From Ananas comosus (Eukaryota; Streptophyta; Magnoliopsida; Poales; Bromeliaceae), in the NCBI RefSeq assembly GCF_001540865.1, contig NC_033629.1, forward strand, positions 2,007,490 through 2,071,489: DNA of 64,000 bases, written 5' to 3'. Shown here piece by piece: positions 35,055-46,905 of the stretch; the first letter of the stretch is position 1, and the number at the start of each line of letters is the position of its first letter. Below the pieces are notes generated by a model. It worked only from the letters and a program-made list of their open reading frames with translations. It ran no database searches and was not told the origin of the DNA. The position numbers and the translations under genes are program-made.

Positions 35055-38000
35055 TTATCCGGTTTGTAGTTCGACTCTCTTCGGAGCAGGCTCGAGAGGC
35101 TTCACGCCATTTTTCAATTCGGATTTCGGAGTATCTTTGATGGGTTTTTGAGGCTGGTGAAGCGCGGACTTGACAGGCTTTCCTGCTTCTATACCTGTTT
35201 GATATGAATTACATCAGAGAAACCGGTCAGAACCTTTTTACCTGAGAATTATTAATTCGGTATAAATTAAAAACAGAAGGTGAAATGTAGGAAACTAATT
35301 GAGTTACATGGAAAATCTAAAATTAGTTTCTCTTCATATACGTGTTATGCATGCTACTGAGTGGCAGCTTAAAACGGAACCATACCTGAAAGAAAACTAC
35401 ATGAAAATATGAAATACATGCTTATCAAATATCTCCTTAAGCCGCTGCAATTGAAGCTTCAAAGCTTTATTTTATATAGCAGGGTTTAAGCCCCCAGACA
35501 TGATAATGTGCATTAGTAGTCATATCAACTATCCAGTAGAAAGAGTTGCTCATGAACCATAACATGTGAAAGAACAATTGCAGCAGACTTGCAACAGGAA
35601 GAACTTACAATGCATTAAGCAATTCTAAGGGGACGAGAATAACTCTACCAGTACAGAGGATTGAACTTACCGCCTTTTGGCAGGGATAGTCTTCTTTTAG
35701 CTTGTAAATCTTGTTGTGCGGGCCTCTCTTTTGGATTGCTATATGACCGAGTGCCAGGTTCAGAAGGTCGGGAGATGGCTTCCTCAGAAAGCTCTTTGGA
35801 CCGTGGCTTTAGCTTCGAGGTAGAAGACACTAGCACACCTGCAGAACGGCTTGATGAAGAGCCACTTCCCTCAGAGTGCGACGGGCCCACCTTTTGGTTC
35901 AGAACATTGGAATGAAGAGTCGAAATGGGTTTTTTTCCGGGTGTTTTGTACTGCGTCTTAGTTCCACTTCCCTCAGCCTCTTCACTCTCATGCACCGCCG
36001 TTTCGTCTTTAAGATTTATGTCGAGGAATCGGTTCTCCCATGGACGGACCGCCATCCATCTCTCTAGCCATTTCCAGCCCCAATTGTTCTTGTCAGGGTC
36101 AAACCCTGCAGAGGTAGCCTGCTGCCTGGAACCCGCTTGCCACTGAAATGAGTAAAACGAAAAACTCTTAATCAGGGGGGCAAAAAATCTTAATCAGTAA
36201 GAGCTAATTCATACCAAGTTGAATTCCGAGGTCTAGCAATCTCCATTAAGAATGCACCAATGATCCAAACAGACCAAAACTGACACATTTTTTCTTTTTT
36301 GTCAGGTCAATTCTATTAACAATGCTATTTAAAGAAAAAGCTGAAACAAGGTCTGTCGTAGCAAAATTAGCATCATGTCAACGTAACAAATCTCAACGCA
36401 TCCAATCTAGTACTATCCCACGCCAAGTGGTGTTCTTATTCGAAGTTACCTGATGAGTTAGAGCATATGCCATGGCTCTCTCACGCTTCGCTGCAGCTTC
36501 TTGCCTTTTTAGTAATTTTGATTGTATTTCCTCCACCGATCCAACACTGTCACACCAGCCTTCCTGCATTTAAATGATACAATGGGGAACTTACAAGCCA
36601 CCAGCAGATTACATCAAGAATAGGATTGTCCCAGGACCCCACTTGGTGGGATCATAACTGGGAAATCACCTTTTAGTGAAAAAGGTCATATCCCAAAATT
36701 TATGACAAATGGAAGTTATCGAGGAATAGTTGCATTAACGAAATAGTGAATGCCACATGTAGTTATTTCCAACATGGAAAAATAAATGGCATTTTAAATC
36801 CTGCTGTATATTTAGTACTAGTCTACTAGAATAATTATTATCAGACTGATTAATTAGATTTCTCAGGGTACTATGCGTAGGAGTGCTAATAGGTTTGGTG
36901 GATCCAGATTACAATCTGGGAAAGGGTGACAGCATACAAAAGCAGGCTCACTGTAACTTCGGGCTAGGCCCGACGAAACACAACCAGGCCTTTTTAACCT
37001 CACGGTCTTCTACAAGCTAGGCTGTGTTAAGCTCAACAACTAAACAGTTATCAAGATCCGAATCTTTACGGCTAGCTAGACCAGGCAAGTCTGGTCTGGA
37101 TGTCCTTCCATTGTTAGTATTTTTTTCATGGAAGTAAAGACTACTGCTTTGTTCCAAAATGATCATGTTTCTTGTACACACAGACTTCTCTCAGAAATTG
37201 CATGACTTTAAGCATGAGGAATTGTTTAGTCACGCTACATAAATTTGCCAACTAGTCAACTTTGAGAAGATTGCAGTCATGCTGAGAACCAACTATTAAT
37301 AACAAGTATAGGAAAAGAAATCTGTGGAGCATCTCTGCTTTATTTTCGTCCTCTATAACATATGCAACTGAAAACATCTAAGAAAAGGTCTTAATGTTGA
37401 TGATTAATACTGCTTTAGATTTAGAGCAACATTAGTGCAAGTTGTTGGGTAGCTCAACTCACCTCAATCTCCCGAATATGGGCCTCATGATCTTGTTCTT
37501 GAATCTTTGCCTCGCCCGACTGACTTTCTAAAGCCATGCGAACCCTCCTTGCTCTGACACGAGCCTGAACTCTTACCAAAGCTTGCATACAGCGAAGTGT
37601 TACTGCCGCTTGTTTTCTGACGGCATGACCCCTCACAAGGGCCTGAAGTCTAACCAATCCTTTTAAAGCTCGTAAAGCTCGTCTAGCCTGAAAAGTCAAT
37701 CAATCATAAGTAACTGATTGCAAGATATCAAGAACAATCACACATTTGGAATATAACCAAAATGCAGAGTGCAGAAGCTCTTTAGCCTATTCTCACATGT
37801 TTGATCAGAACCTTTTCAACTAAGCAAAGCAATCTGCGAGTCATGAACCAAGTTAGGTAAACACCTTTGAACACAATATCCAACTTGGACAAAACGAAGA
37901 CACTACTAGCTGATTCTGGTGTTCCACAACTACTCAGCCCTGTAGCAATGCTAATGCTAGACAATATTTACATTGTAGTTTAATAATTTATGAGCCACAA

Positions 38001-39053
38001 TTACCAGCACCTTGGAAACAAAGATATTAAGAGCACATTATTAAAGGACATTACACAATACCAGGAAAGCTCGAAATGCGGTTTGAATAACTGTGGCAGC
38101 CCAGTTCTCTTTCGCATCATGCTCAGTTTGAGAAGACACTGGCATAAGAAGTGAGGTACTGGGATTTGAGCTTGATTGGGCATCTCCATTGCCGGTCGAA
38201 GAAGTACCAACACTGAACTCATCCTGACCAGTAGAATTTTTTCCATGGTGCAGCAACTGATCATCACCAATGCTATTCTGCGACATTATCAATTCATTAG
38301 TGAGGATAAGCAAATGGATTAATACACACGAGGTTACGACGCTGATGTCAGCTAGCCATATCGAGACAAATTAACAAGGATGCAGCGACTTAGCATGATG
38401 TCGTTTTGATGGAGTCCAGATCTCTTGAAATTGCTATCATCTCTCTTAAACAAAAAGTGGGCAGCTGGGGACTCCAGATTGACAGAGATAGCAATTGGTG
38501 ACAATATGTGACACAGGAATCACAAGATCCAGAAGGGAAATACATGATAGATAGGAGGAGAGTGAAGGAAATATGCTAATAATCACATTTAAGAGTGCAA
38601 ACCGTTGGTTGGATCTTATGTAGAAGATTGACGTAAGTAGATGTCAGTACGGCTTCAAGTGTTACTTTATTACAAGTTTACGTGTCAAAAACTGATATCA
38701 AGTAATTTGTCCAGCACAACGATCAAAAGCATATCCAACATACAAGGTTAACAATCTAGCTAGGGACAAATCTCATACATGCTCTCCAAGAATAGCCAAG
38801 TTCTTTCAAAAAAGTCTCCAGAAGCTGGCAAACATCCAGTAAACATAATGCACATAATAATTGGAATCTTATAACGTGAATCTAAACAAACATAACAATA
38901 GAATATGACCAAGGATGATGAACAAATTGTTCAAAACAATATATAAATCTTCATGGAATTTGTCTTACTCACATTTTTATCCTCTGGATCCCGTGATTTC
39001 TCAGGTTTTCTCAGACCAACTAATGACCGAAGCCACTTAGCAGGGATACCCAT
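35055..39053 (-). CDS. IQD: IQD calmodulin-binding protein (IQD5-like)
   Basis: A plant IQ67-domain protein. The family binds calmodulin and microtubules or membranes and acts as a scaffold in Ca2+ signalling and cell-shape control. Six exons join in frame: 39053-38973, 38277-38062, 37687-37463, 36563-36450, 36142-35671 and 35194-35055, giving 415 residues. The N-terminus [20 protein letters not shown] is basic and typical. The IQ67 domain covers about 84-152, with IQ motifs in [36 protein letters not shown] and [18 protein letters not shown]. Conserved blocks follow: [40 protein letters not shown] and [20 protein letters not shown]. The Ser/Lys-rich tail includes SYSNPKERP. This block order matches Arabidopsis IQD5 and close paralogues. 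It lies in tandem with Expp1 on the same strand. The exon model is continuous with no defects. Confidence 0.94.
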
Positions 39054-40191
39054 TTCCTGTTACGTAAAATTTCAGAAGATCAATGCCTGCAGCTGCAAAA
39101 AGAGAAAAACAGTTAGTATGAGAGCTCCAAGCGTCACTTTTGTATGTAATTATGCTCGTAAAGGGACGAGAAAACAGTAAAATGCTGATCTAGACAACTT
39201 GACATTAAGCATCAATATTTTTCTTCTCCCACTAGAAGGTAGGATGCACTGAATTCAATTAAAGAAAGCTTGAATTGAACTTCATTATGACACTAGCAGT
39301 GAAAAATTGTCTTATTTAGTTAAGAAAGCTCACTTAGAGAGGTATAGAGTAAAGTATAAAAAGTGCACTTTATCAGTCAATGAAACTCTCAATAAGAATT
39401 ATTCAGTAACTATGCATTGGACAACCATGACATGAGACAATAAATCAAAGGCCTGAATTAAAATTATACATATAAGTACCAACTAAAACTAAAGAACACA
39501 GACATAACAACTGATATTGCTACCCAAAAAAAACATATTTTGTTCACTCCACACAGTCGATTTCGTAATAACTAACAGTCCGAATGCTATGGATGAGTTA
39601 TTGATGCAAATTTTTACTAGATCAACAGCAATTCGCAGCTTCCGCAAACATCACCACAAAAAGAAAAGTCACAAAACCTTAATAACTCTGCTCAATAACC
39701 GCAGAGAGTATCATTTACCCTACGAAACAAAGTCAACAACACTGATCGCAACAAAGCACAAATTACTCCACCCAAACCCCCAACCAAACACATTCAAACA
39801 CATTCGACTTCAATCTCCCACACGAATCAAAGTCAAAACCTTTTTTTTTTTCTTTTTTACCTCATCAAATCAAACATGCATTGCACGGATGCTCCAATCC
39901 CGGCGAAGCCGCTTCGATCCCCCGATCCGATCAAAAAAACTCGAAGAAACACTCTAAAAGAAACCCCGAATTCGAACCAAATTCGAACTAAAACCCCGCG
40001 AATCCAAAATTCAAACCAGATGCTTCAAATTGAGCTCACAAAAGCGGCGGATCTGGGAATCTCCTGTTAGAAATTAACAAAAAGGGGATGAGAAATTCCA
40101 AAGGGGATTCACCTGAGGGAAAGAGAGAGAGAGGCGAGGGGATATACCATTTGCCCCTCTTTTTCTCTCTCCTCACCTCCTCCTCCTCCTC

Positions 40192-40231
<40 letters not shown>

Positions 40232-40348
40232 AAAAAAAGCTCGTTTTCGCTCCCGCTGTAGGATTCTGAACAAAAGGAATCGCCTTTTTCTGTATACGCC
40301 CTTTTTCACTGTTGAGAGCTCAGATGTAATTATATCAATTTTTTTTTA
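39054..40348 (-). promoter_or_regulatory. IQD 5' UTR, leader intron and promoter
   Basis: A short leader exon ends just before the ATG and begins after an acceptor at about 39098 (tttttgcag on the minus strand). A donor CTCAG/GTGAAT at about 40110 marks the upstream non-coding exon, implying a leader intron of about 1 kb. Beyond it is a (CTC)n/(CT)n tract at 40171-40230, GA-rich on the transcribed strand. Open frames on the plus strand here (39517-40070) are not supported. The exon boundaries are inferred. Confidence 0.5.
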
Positions 40349-40699
40349 AGGTAAACTTCAAGTACCACCTCGGGGTTTTGTACTTTCTCAATTTAGTACT
40401 GTATAGCTTAAAATGTATCAAATTAGTACATGAGGTTTCATTTTTTTTTATCAGCTCCTTCGTTAATATTTCGTTAAATTATATACAAAAAACTTTAGAT
40501 ACCTCAGCTCGATTTATCGAACATTCACTTTAGTATCCTTTAGTTTTAACTTCCTTACTAATTTAACGAAAAAAAAAATAGTTGAATGAATAATAAAAAA
40601 AATAAAATAAAATCATAGATACTAAATTAATACACTTCGAATTATAGAATACTAAGGTGAAAAAGTATGAAACTATAGGGTGGTATTTGAAGTTTGTTC
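40349..40699. mobile_element. MITE family B, copy 3
   Basis: The ends AGGTAAACTTCAAGTACC and, in reverse, GAACAAACTTCAAATACC match the other two family B copies, and the arms are alignable for about 100 bp. The target duplication is obscured by T runs on both sides. It lies just upstream of the IQD leader. Confidence 0.75.
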
Positions 40700-41287
40700 T
40701 TTTTTTTTCTCATTTAGTTACTATTCTCTCGAGGATAACTTAATAATAACACAAAGCTGATTACGTGGCATATTTTTATTGGATTATTATTTCACAGCTG
40801 TGTTGAATGTAGTGCCACGTCATCTGTTCTGTGAGTAGTCAAACTACGCCTCTGATCGTGATGCGCGTGGCTTGCACAGATAGGTTGAAAATGTATTGAG
40901 ACCCCCTTGACTATAGAGTTCTCCGCGGTAGGCCCTTAAACTTTTTTTTTTAAAAAAAATTACTTTGTACGTCCTATTATTAAATTTAATAGTATTATTA
41001 TCAAATAAACATCATATTTTTTTATAAAAATTATAAAATTTATCTAAACTACAAATCATTTTAATTTAACTATTTATTTCTTAAAAAAATAATTGAAATA
41101 TTTATTTAATTTAAGCCGTTTGATGAATATTTTAACATAAAACTTAAGATAATTATTTAATTTAATAAATTAATAATTATATAATTATTAACTGACTCAA
41201 ATTAAATACGTTAAAAAGTTGGATAGCATACTTAAAATATTTAAAAGATTAAATAGTTTGTTTAAAATTGATGATAGTTAAGATAAG
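40700..41287. other. AT-rich spacer
   Basis: No gene. 'cccccttgactatagag' near 40901 resembles a terminal phrase of Mutator-like MITEs seen elsewhere in the window ('gttgaggggacc'). The rest is very AT-rich. Confidence 0.5.
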
Positions 41288-41379
41288 TTTTATATATATA
41301 TATATATATATATAGAGTTCGGCTACTATGCTATCGGTAGCACGGAGCGCTCCGTGCTACCGATAGTATAGTAGCCTAG

Positions 41380-41412
<33 letters not shown>
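41288..41412. mobile_element. Minimal family A element inside (TA)n
   Basis: A near-perfect palindrome of about 68 bp (41314-41382, centre agcgct near 41348) made only of the family A tips: 'ctatcggtagcacggag' on the left and 'ctccgtgctaccgatag' on the right. There is no interior. (TA)n of about 24-30 bp flanks each side. Confidence 0.85.
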
Positions 41413-41416
<4 letters not shown>

Positions 41417-41707
41417 CCTAAAATTTTTAATTTAATTGATCAAAATCAAAATCATATAATTTAAATTTAAAAATAACAAAAAAATGTGTAGAAAAACTCA
41501 TTTCGAAATGGCCAATAGTTGAGGAGGGATGTTTATATACGTAACACTCCCAAAAAAACAAAAAAAAAAAAGCCTTAGTTAATTATTAAAAAAATCATTA
41601 GATTTCCTAATTAGGCCGGCCCCACGTGTCATTAATTAAAAAATTAGAAATTAGGGAAACGGTCCACGTGGTGCGTGGCAGGATAATCATAAATAATAAT
41701 AATAAAA

Positions 41708-42600
41708 CTAGTGTAGTAACTCGCGCGATGCGGCGGGCAAAATATAAAACAAACTGAAGATGTTGAGTGAAAATTGTGGAAAAAAATGTTTAGATAGTAA
41801 TATACTCATTCACTATTATTTTATAATATAAAATAGATTCTTAGAAATATTCTAATCCTTGGGATACATATGCCATGTATGCTTTTCGTCCCTCAGAATT
41901 GTGTGTAGAATCCCTAAAAAATCAATATACGTGTCACAACATAAATGCCAATTACAAAAAAAATTGTATACTAAGTGAAATTTGATGATATAAGATTCAA
42001 ACAAAATTTACATTCGAATAACCATCACGCCTGACCTTTTCAATTCTAAATCTCGAAGGAAAAGAATATCCTAAATAGCATGCTGACTTATGGGAATGTC
42101 GAAACCCAAATCGATGGCAAGTTCAGCATTGCAAGGAAAATGATATTGAAGTCGACAGGAGGTTGATAATTCTCGTCCAGAATACATGACAAATTAGATC
42201 CAATATAACGTAGCCCTGCAATAAGACAAAAATGAAAAGCGAAGTTTCTTATTCCATTGAGCAGAACACAATGTTGATGATGTTCTGTTTCTTAATACCT
42301 CATCTTACATGCTCTTCACCCACATTCCATCGCTTGAGCGCAAGTACACATGCATGCCAATGTGGAAGATAGAGCATCTTTCATCAAAGAGGGATGAATG
42401 TGGTCAAGTCCCCAGGATCCATTAGAATTTTGATTTTGTAACATCCAATCGACGCACTGAGGGAAGTACGGGGTTTGAGGAGATCCAGGAGAAGGGACCA
42501 TGGCTATCCATGCCATGTCATACGAAGAAACTGAATATTCGACCTTACTTAGCTGCTACCTTATTCGTTTCTCCGATTTCCTGGAACACTACAGCCACTT
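41708..42600 (-). mobile_element. Helitron 3' end with captured DNA, 5' end undefined
   Basis: On the minus strand the sequence runs GCCCGCCGCATCGCGCGAG, then TTACTACACTAG, ending with CTAG at 41711-41708 followed by T. This is the Helitron 3' pattern: a GC-rich hairpin, then CTRR, inserted before T. It is very like the terminus at 8859. The kaurene synthase fragments lie 310-870 bp upstream on the same strand with their introns kept, as expected for Helitron capture. The right boundary given is arbitrary. Confidence 0.6.
42020..42580 (-). pseudogene. KS: ent-Kaurene synthase-like pseudogene fragment (two exons)
   Basis: Two adjacent exons of a diterpene synthase of the kaurene synthase class. 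Exon i (42580-42309) reads [20 protein letters not shown], then [42 protein letters not shown], and after a frameshift (four extra bases near 42355) [13 protein letters not shown] up to a GTAAGA donor. A TAG codon lies before QLSKVEY. Exon ii (42215 to about 42020) reads LRYIGSNLSCILDENYQPPV and DFNIIFLAML, then after a second frame change LAIDLGFDIPISQHAI, a TAG, and LRDLELKR. All other exons, including the catalytic domains, are absent. Gibberellin biosynthesis uses KS, but this copy cannot encode an enzyme. It lies near a Helitron terminus. Confidence 0.88.
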
Positions 42601-44443
42601 CTAATAAGATGCTTAACTCGACCACAAATTTATCATATGGAGATTTCAAAATAAGATGGGATCGATAAATCTAATACCATTACTGAGAGGTTCGCGCTGC
42701 TTGCTACTTTCGCATCATCCAAATTTGCTGTATACGAAAACGAAGCAGTTGGCAATCAGCAAAAGTCAAATAAATGTAACACCAGAGCAAGTGAAATATG
42801 CAAATGTCTTTTCGTGATAATTCCAACCAATCTAGTTAGAAGTTGACATGATATAGCTAGATCTAACGCATGCTGCAATTTGAAGATAATCCCATATTTG
42901 GCATTTAACATATTCTCCTAAAAAAAATAATACACATAACTTTAATTGTCTTATTGAGACAAATGTAAATAATATAATTTAATGCCACGTTTACTTGTAT
43001 AATAGCAACAGTTGAATATCAATATTAAATGCACCATACTCTCTTAGAAAAGTATTTCGTAATCACAATGGTGGGAAAGCTAAGTTAGTATATTTTAAGA
43101 AAACTATACATGAGATGCTTCAGTATTAAAAATTAGAATATTAAAAAAAAATGTTCTTCATACTTTTTAATATACTTTAAAATTATTAAAACTTTTAATG
43201 TAAATGTGTTTTACTCTCTACAAAATAACTTATAGAATAAATTTTAAAAGATCATTGAAAAGAAATATCTATATTTGTGAGGAATAAGGTGAAAATTCAT
43301 TCTGTTCGTCTTGTTGTAATTGCTCGTTTGGTTGGATAATAGACCCTCATATGGTTTGATTGCTTTGTATCCCAACGTAGTGCATGTATATAAAGAGAAG
43401 ACTCTCCATATAGACAATAAATCCTTTATGTATGTGACAGGCCTGTTTGTGTTTTGGTTAAGTTTCTACATCCTCGGATTTTCAAAAAAAAAAAAAATAT
43501 TGAGCCTTTTTTTTGAGAAAATCCTTTCCAATTTGGTATCGATTTTTTGTTTTTTTGAACTAAAAACCTAATAAGGGGCTTTTGTAAATTTTGGGATCCA
43601 CACCGAATAAGAGATGTACACGTAGCATTTTCCTTTCTTTTTTTTTTTGTGGGGGGAGGCAAGCACATTCTCGCAAATGCTCTCGAGGCGTGGATCTTTG
43701 GGCAAAATCTTTTGATAATTAATTTTTTTTAAAAATTAAAATTTTAAGTAGTCCATCTCTTTAATTGAAGTTGTCTTTGCATATAAATAGAATCTTATAG
43801 AGCTTCAAAACTCTTAGAGTTGCTCGAAAATTTGAGAATGAAATTAAAATTCAAATCAAACTTTCAAAAATATCTTTGTTATTAGACCTTCTTTACATTG
43901 TCATTTCCATGATAATTGAGCTTGAGTAGTTTTCGTTGCGCTTCTTATGTCTACAGAGAAATCGTTTCTCTATAAAATCTTATCCAATTATTCAATTGCC
44001 TTCGAAAGTCAAGGCACTTTTGAACTACTTTTTTTGCTTTTGGAGATTGTATTTGCTAACTTTCTATTTGCTTAGGGTCCTAATCTCAGGAGGAGTACCA
44101 AACTTTATTTGATTTAGTAAACTTGAACTTGCACTTAAAAGCTTTTGAATAGAAACAAACTAATCATAGAATGGTTTATCTATTCTCATTATTTTCTCTC
44201 TTTTTAATTACCATATGGAAAATATTACCAGTAGATTGAAGCAGCATCAGCAGGTGATGTAGCAGCAGCAGCGGCAGTCTACAACAGCAGCAGATGACAG
44301 CAATAGTAGTTTGCAATGTAAAAATAGGTAAAGCTAAAGAAAAATAATTCCTAATATATCTTAAAATAAAAACGGGTAGTTAAGAATAGATTAAACTAAA
44401 CTAAACTAATCAAAAGAGATAAACCATTAGGGTTAAGGGCAAA
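42601..44443. other. Spacer, possibly still inside the Helitron
   Basis: No gene is recognised. The minus-strand stretch at about 42670-42735 could be a further worn KS exon (it follows a tatacag acceptor), but the translation is not convincing. A CAG/CAA-rich patch (44240-44310) is low-complexity. Confidence 0.4.
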
Positions 44444-44449
44444 TTGAAT

Positions 44450-44640
44450 CAAACCCTACCACCCCCACACCGACCTGTGTCGTCGCAGCGGAGCTCCTCG
44501 CAGGCGGAGCATCCGGCGACCATGGTGTCCACCGCCGACGACCCGCTGCCGTCCATAGCGCGCTACGTCGCCCTCGCCGCCTCCCGGAACGCCCACGTGC
44601 TCACAACCACAGGTTGCCCTAGCGCCGCATCCACCTTCAC
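44450..44640 (+). other. GC-rich coding-like segment, unrecognised
   Basis: An ATG at 44522 opens a frame (MVSTADDPLPSIARYVALAA, then SRNAHVLTTT) that could end at a splice donor-like 'acag/gttgcc' near 44612. Composition and codon use look like a monocot first exon, in sharp contrast with the AT-rich surroundings. The family is not recognised. It may be a captured or relic exon; the frame downstream turns into GA repeat. Confidence 0.35.
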
Positions 44641-44884
44641 CTCCACGATGAACACAGGAGAGAGAGAGAGAATTAGAGAGAGGAAGAATATCCATACAAA
44701 AATTTTAGAGATGAGATGATCCTTACCGTAATAGAGAGTAGGTAGAGGGGGAGGAGGAGGAGACGGAGAGGAGGCCTCATTTTGGGAGCGAGCATGAACC
44801 AAATCCATTTTTCAGGCATTAGGGGGAGCAACCAACAGGATCGAAGCGACGGAAGGAGTAATAGACGCTATCGAAGCGACGGGA

Positions 44885-44985
44885 TAGCAGGGATCGAAGC
44901 GGCGAGGGGAGAGGGTCGAGAGTCGAAGCGATGTGGGCAAAGGGATCGAAGCGGTGAGGGGAGAGGGTCGAGAGTTGAAACGGCA
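44885..44985. repeat. Tandem repeat of about 50 bp, purine-rich
   Basis: 'gggatcgaagcggYgagggg' followed by 'agagggtcgagagt' occurs at about 44889 and 44939. Looser 'atcgaagcgac' repeats extend from 44840. Not recognised as part of a gene. Confidence 0.75.
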
Positions 44986-44999
44986 GGGGTAGATCGAAA

Positions 45000-46260
45000 A
45001 AAGAACCTATTTAGAAATAAAACCGAACATGAAAACCTACAGGTGGGACCCAGGACGGGTCCACGTGTACAACAAATTAAGAATAGATTAAGGATAATAT
45101 GACACGTGGATAGGCTAATACGGGAATTAATAGAGGATATATAGATAATAATAATATAATAATTATTAATAATAGTAATATAATAAATAACAAGAGAATA
45201 ATGGATAATAAGTACGCCAAAGTGGCTACGCATTTATGGTTATACCAAATAATATATATAATTATTAATTAATATTGTATTGTTGGGTATTTAATACGTA
45301 GACTAGAATTACACGTCAAACCGCGAGAGTCTAACAATTAATTCTCTTCGATTATTTAAAATATTGTACATATAATATTGTAACTACGTACTTATAAAAA
45401 ATAAAACTTTTGAAAAATATAATAATTTATTAATATCCTGTTTGTATTTAAGATGGCAAAATAATAGATTTTGAGATAAACTAAACTTTATATTTAATTA
45501 CTTTTCTTTTACCTCATGTTCCATAGCCATGGATGTAATTTTTTTTTTATTTTGCTATTTATTTGACATAAAGTGAATAATGTAAAAATAGTCGTTAATA
45601 TTTTATTATTTTTTACTATATTTATTTAGAAAAAATAGCATGCTACTTACTTCATTTATATTTTTTTATTAAAGATAAACTTAGCTGGAAATGTGACAAA
45701 ATTAAACTTCGAACTTAGAACAACTAGTAGTAATTTATCAAGCGATTAGCCACCTGCTTTAGGGACCATCAGTTAATTTATTTTTTGTGTAATTGGCTTT
45801 GATCACTTCGGGATTGTTCGAAGTCAATTACGATATTTTTAAGAGTTTGAGTTTTGAATCAAAGTGATTTTACGGGATATCTAACATCGGAAGTGAATAT
45901 TTACAATCAAAAATCACCTCACTTCTCTTCACTTTCGATGCAATAAATGCAACCATAATGACTTTAATGTTAAAAACTAATTTCTAATCCATTTTACATT
46001 CAACTAAAATATTTCTTTAGATCTGCGCTTCAGTAGTATTTTAGAGCAATTGCAGTTCAAAAAATTACTCAACACTTATTAACAAATTAAATATATAAGA
46101 TCAGTTTTATGAATCTTCAAGAAATAGTTTATGGTTTATCATCATAGGAAAATTAGTAAAGGTGTAATTTTTAGGGGCCTAATTTGTCAAATGCATAATA
46201 GAAAAAAGCTCTTCATCTCTTCATTAGATCATATTATATTGAAAAATAATATATATTAAA
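45000..46260. other. AT-rich spacer
   Basis: No gene. Two ABRE-like cacgtg cores occur (45061 and 45104 areas). The ORF-like runs over 45100-45230 are AT-driven. Confidence 0.5.
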
Positions 46261-46896
46261 GGCTAAATTACTGAAAACCTTCATGTAATAACTTGCTTTT
46301 TCACTTTCCCTTCCTGACATTTAAAAATCTACACTTTTTTTTCTTGTAAAATAAAAAATGTGCACTTCATTCCCTACCGTTAGGGTTCCATTATAAAATA
46401 TTTTTTTATGCTGAAAATACCCCTTCGCCCTCTTCTTTGTTGCTTCGCCTCCCTCTGGCTCGCCGCCTCGCCGCCTCGCCTTCCTCCACTGCCTCACCCT
46501 CGCCCTCGCCCACATCCCCTTCGCCCTCCTCCTCCACCTCGCCTTCGCCCTCGTTGCCCTTGCCTACCTCTCCATCAACACCCATCTCGATTTCCTCTCT
46601 ACTATCATCGAAATCAAGGGGGTGGCGAGGGTGCAGAAAGAGAAGGGGAGCAGATGGAGAAGGAAATCGAGAGAAATCGAGGCCGATTGAGGGGGAAATC
46701 GCGGCCGATCGAAGGGGCGGCTGAGGAAGATGAGGAAGAAGACGAAAATAGCGAGGGACAAAATGATCATTTTACACACCGTAATCTTCCTGTGAACATT
46801 TTTCATTTTACAATGGGACAAAATGTAGATTTTTAAATGTCAGGAAAGGAAAGTGAAAAAACGGATTATTATAGGAGGGGTTTCTATAATTTAGCC
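46261..46896. mobile_element. Family C element with GC-rich cargo (Pack-MULE type)
   Basis: The inverted ends begin GGCTAAATTACTGAAAACC on the left and, in reverse, GGCTAAATTATAGAAACCC on the right. About 110 bp arms share 'cctgacatttaaaaatctac'. The element is bracketed by perfect 9 bp copies of tatattaaa (46252-46260 and 46897-46905). Between the arms is GC-rich DNA (about 46425-46745) absent from the 368 bp copy at 27351. It has Pro/Ser/Arg-rich open frames and a GAAGAtGAGGAAGAAGA tail. Acquisition of host gene sequence is inferred; the donor gene is not identified. Confidence 0.85.
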
Positions 46897-46905
46897 TATA
46901 TTAAA

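Noticed and set aside
39517..40070. 146- and 64-residue plus-strand frames near the IQD leader
   Set aside because: They overlap the inferred IQD leader intron and exon on the other strand and have no recognisable domain.
46408..46836. 142- and 95-residue Pro/Ser-rich frames
   Set aside because: They lie inside the Pack-MULE-like element, are low-complexity and lack a gene context.
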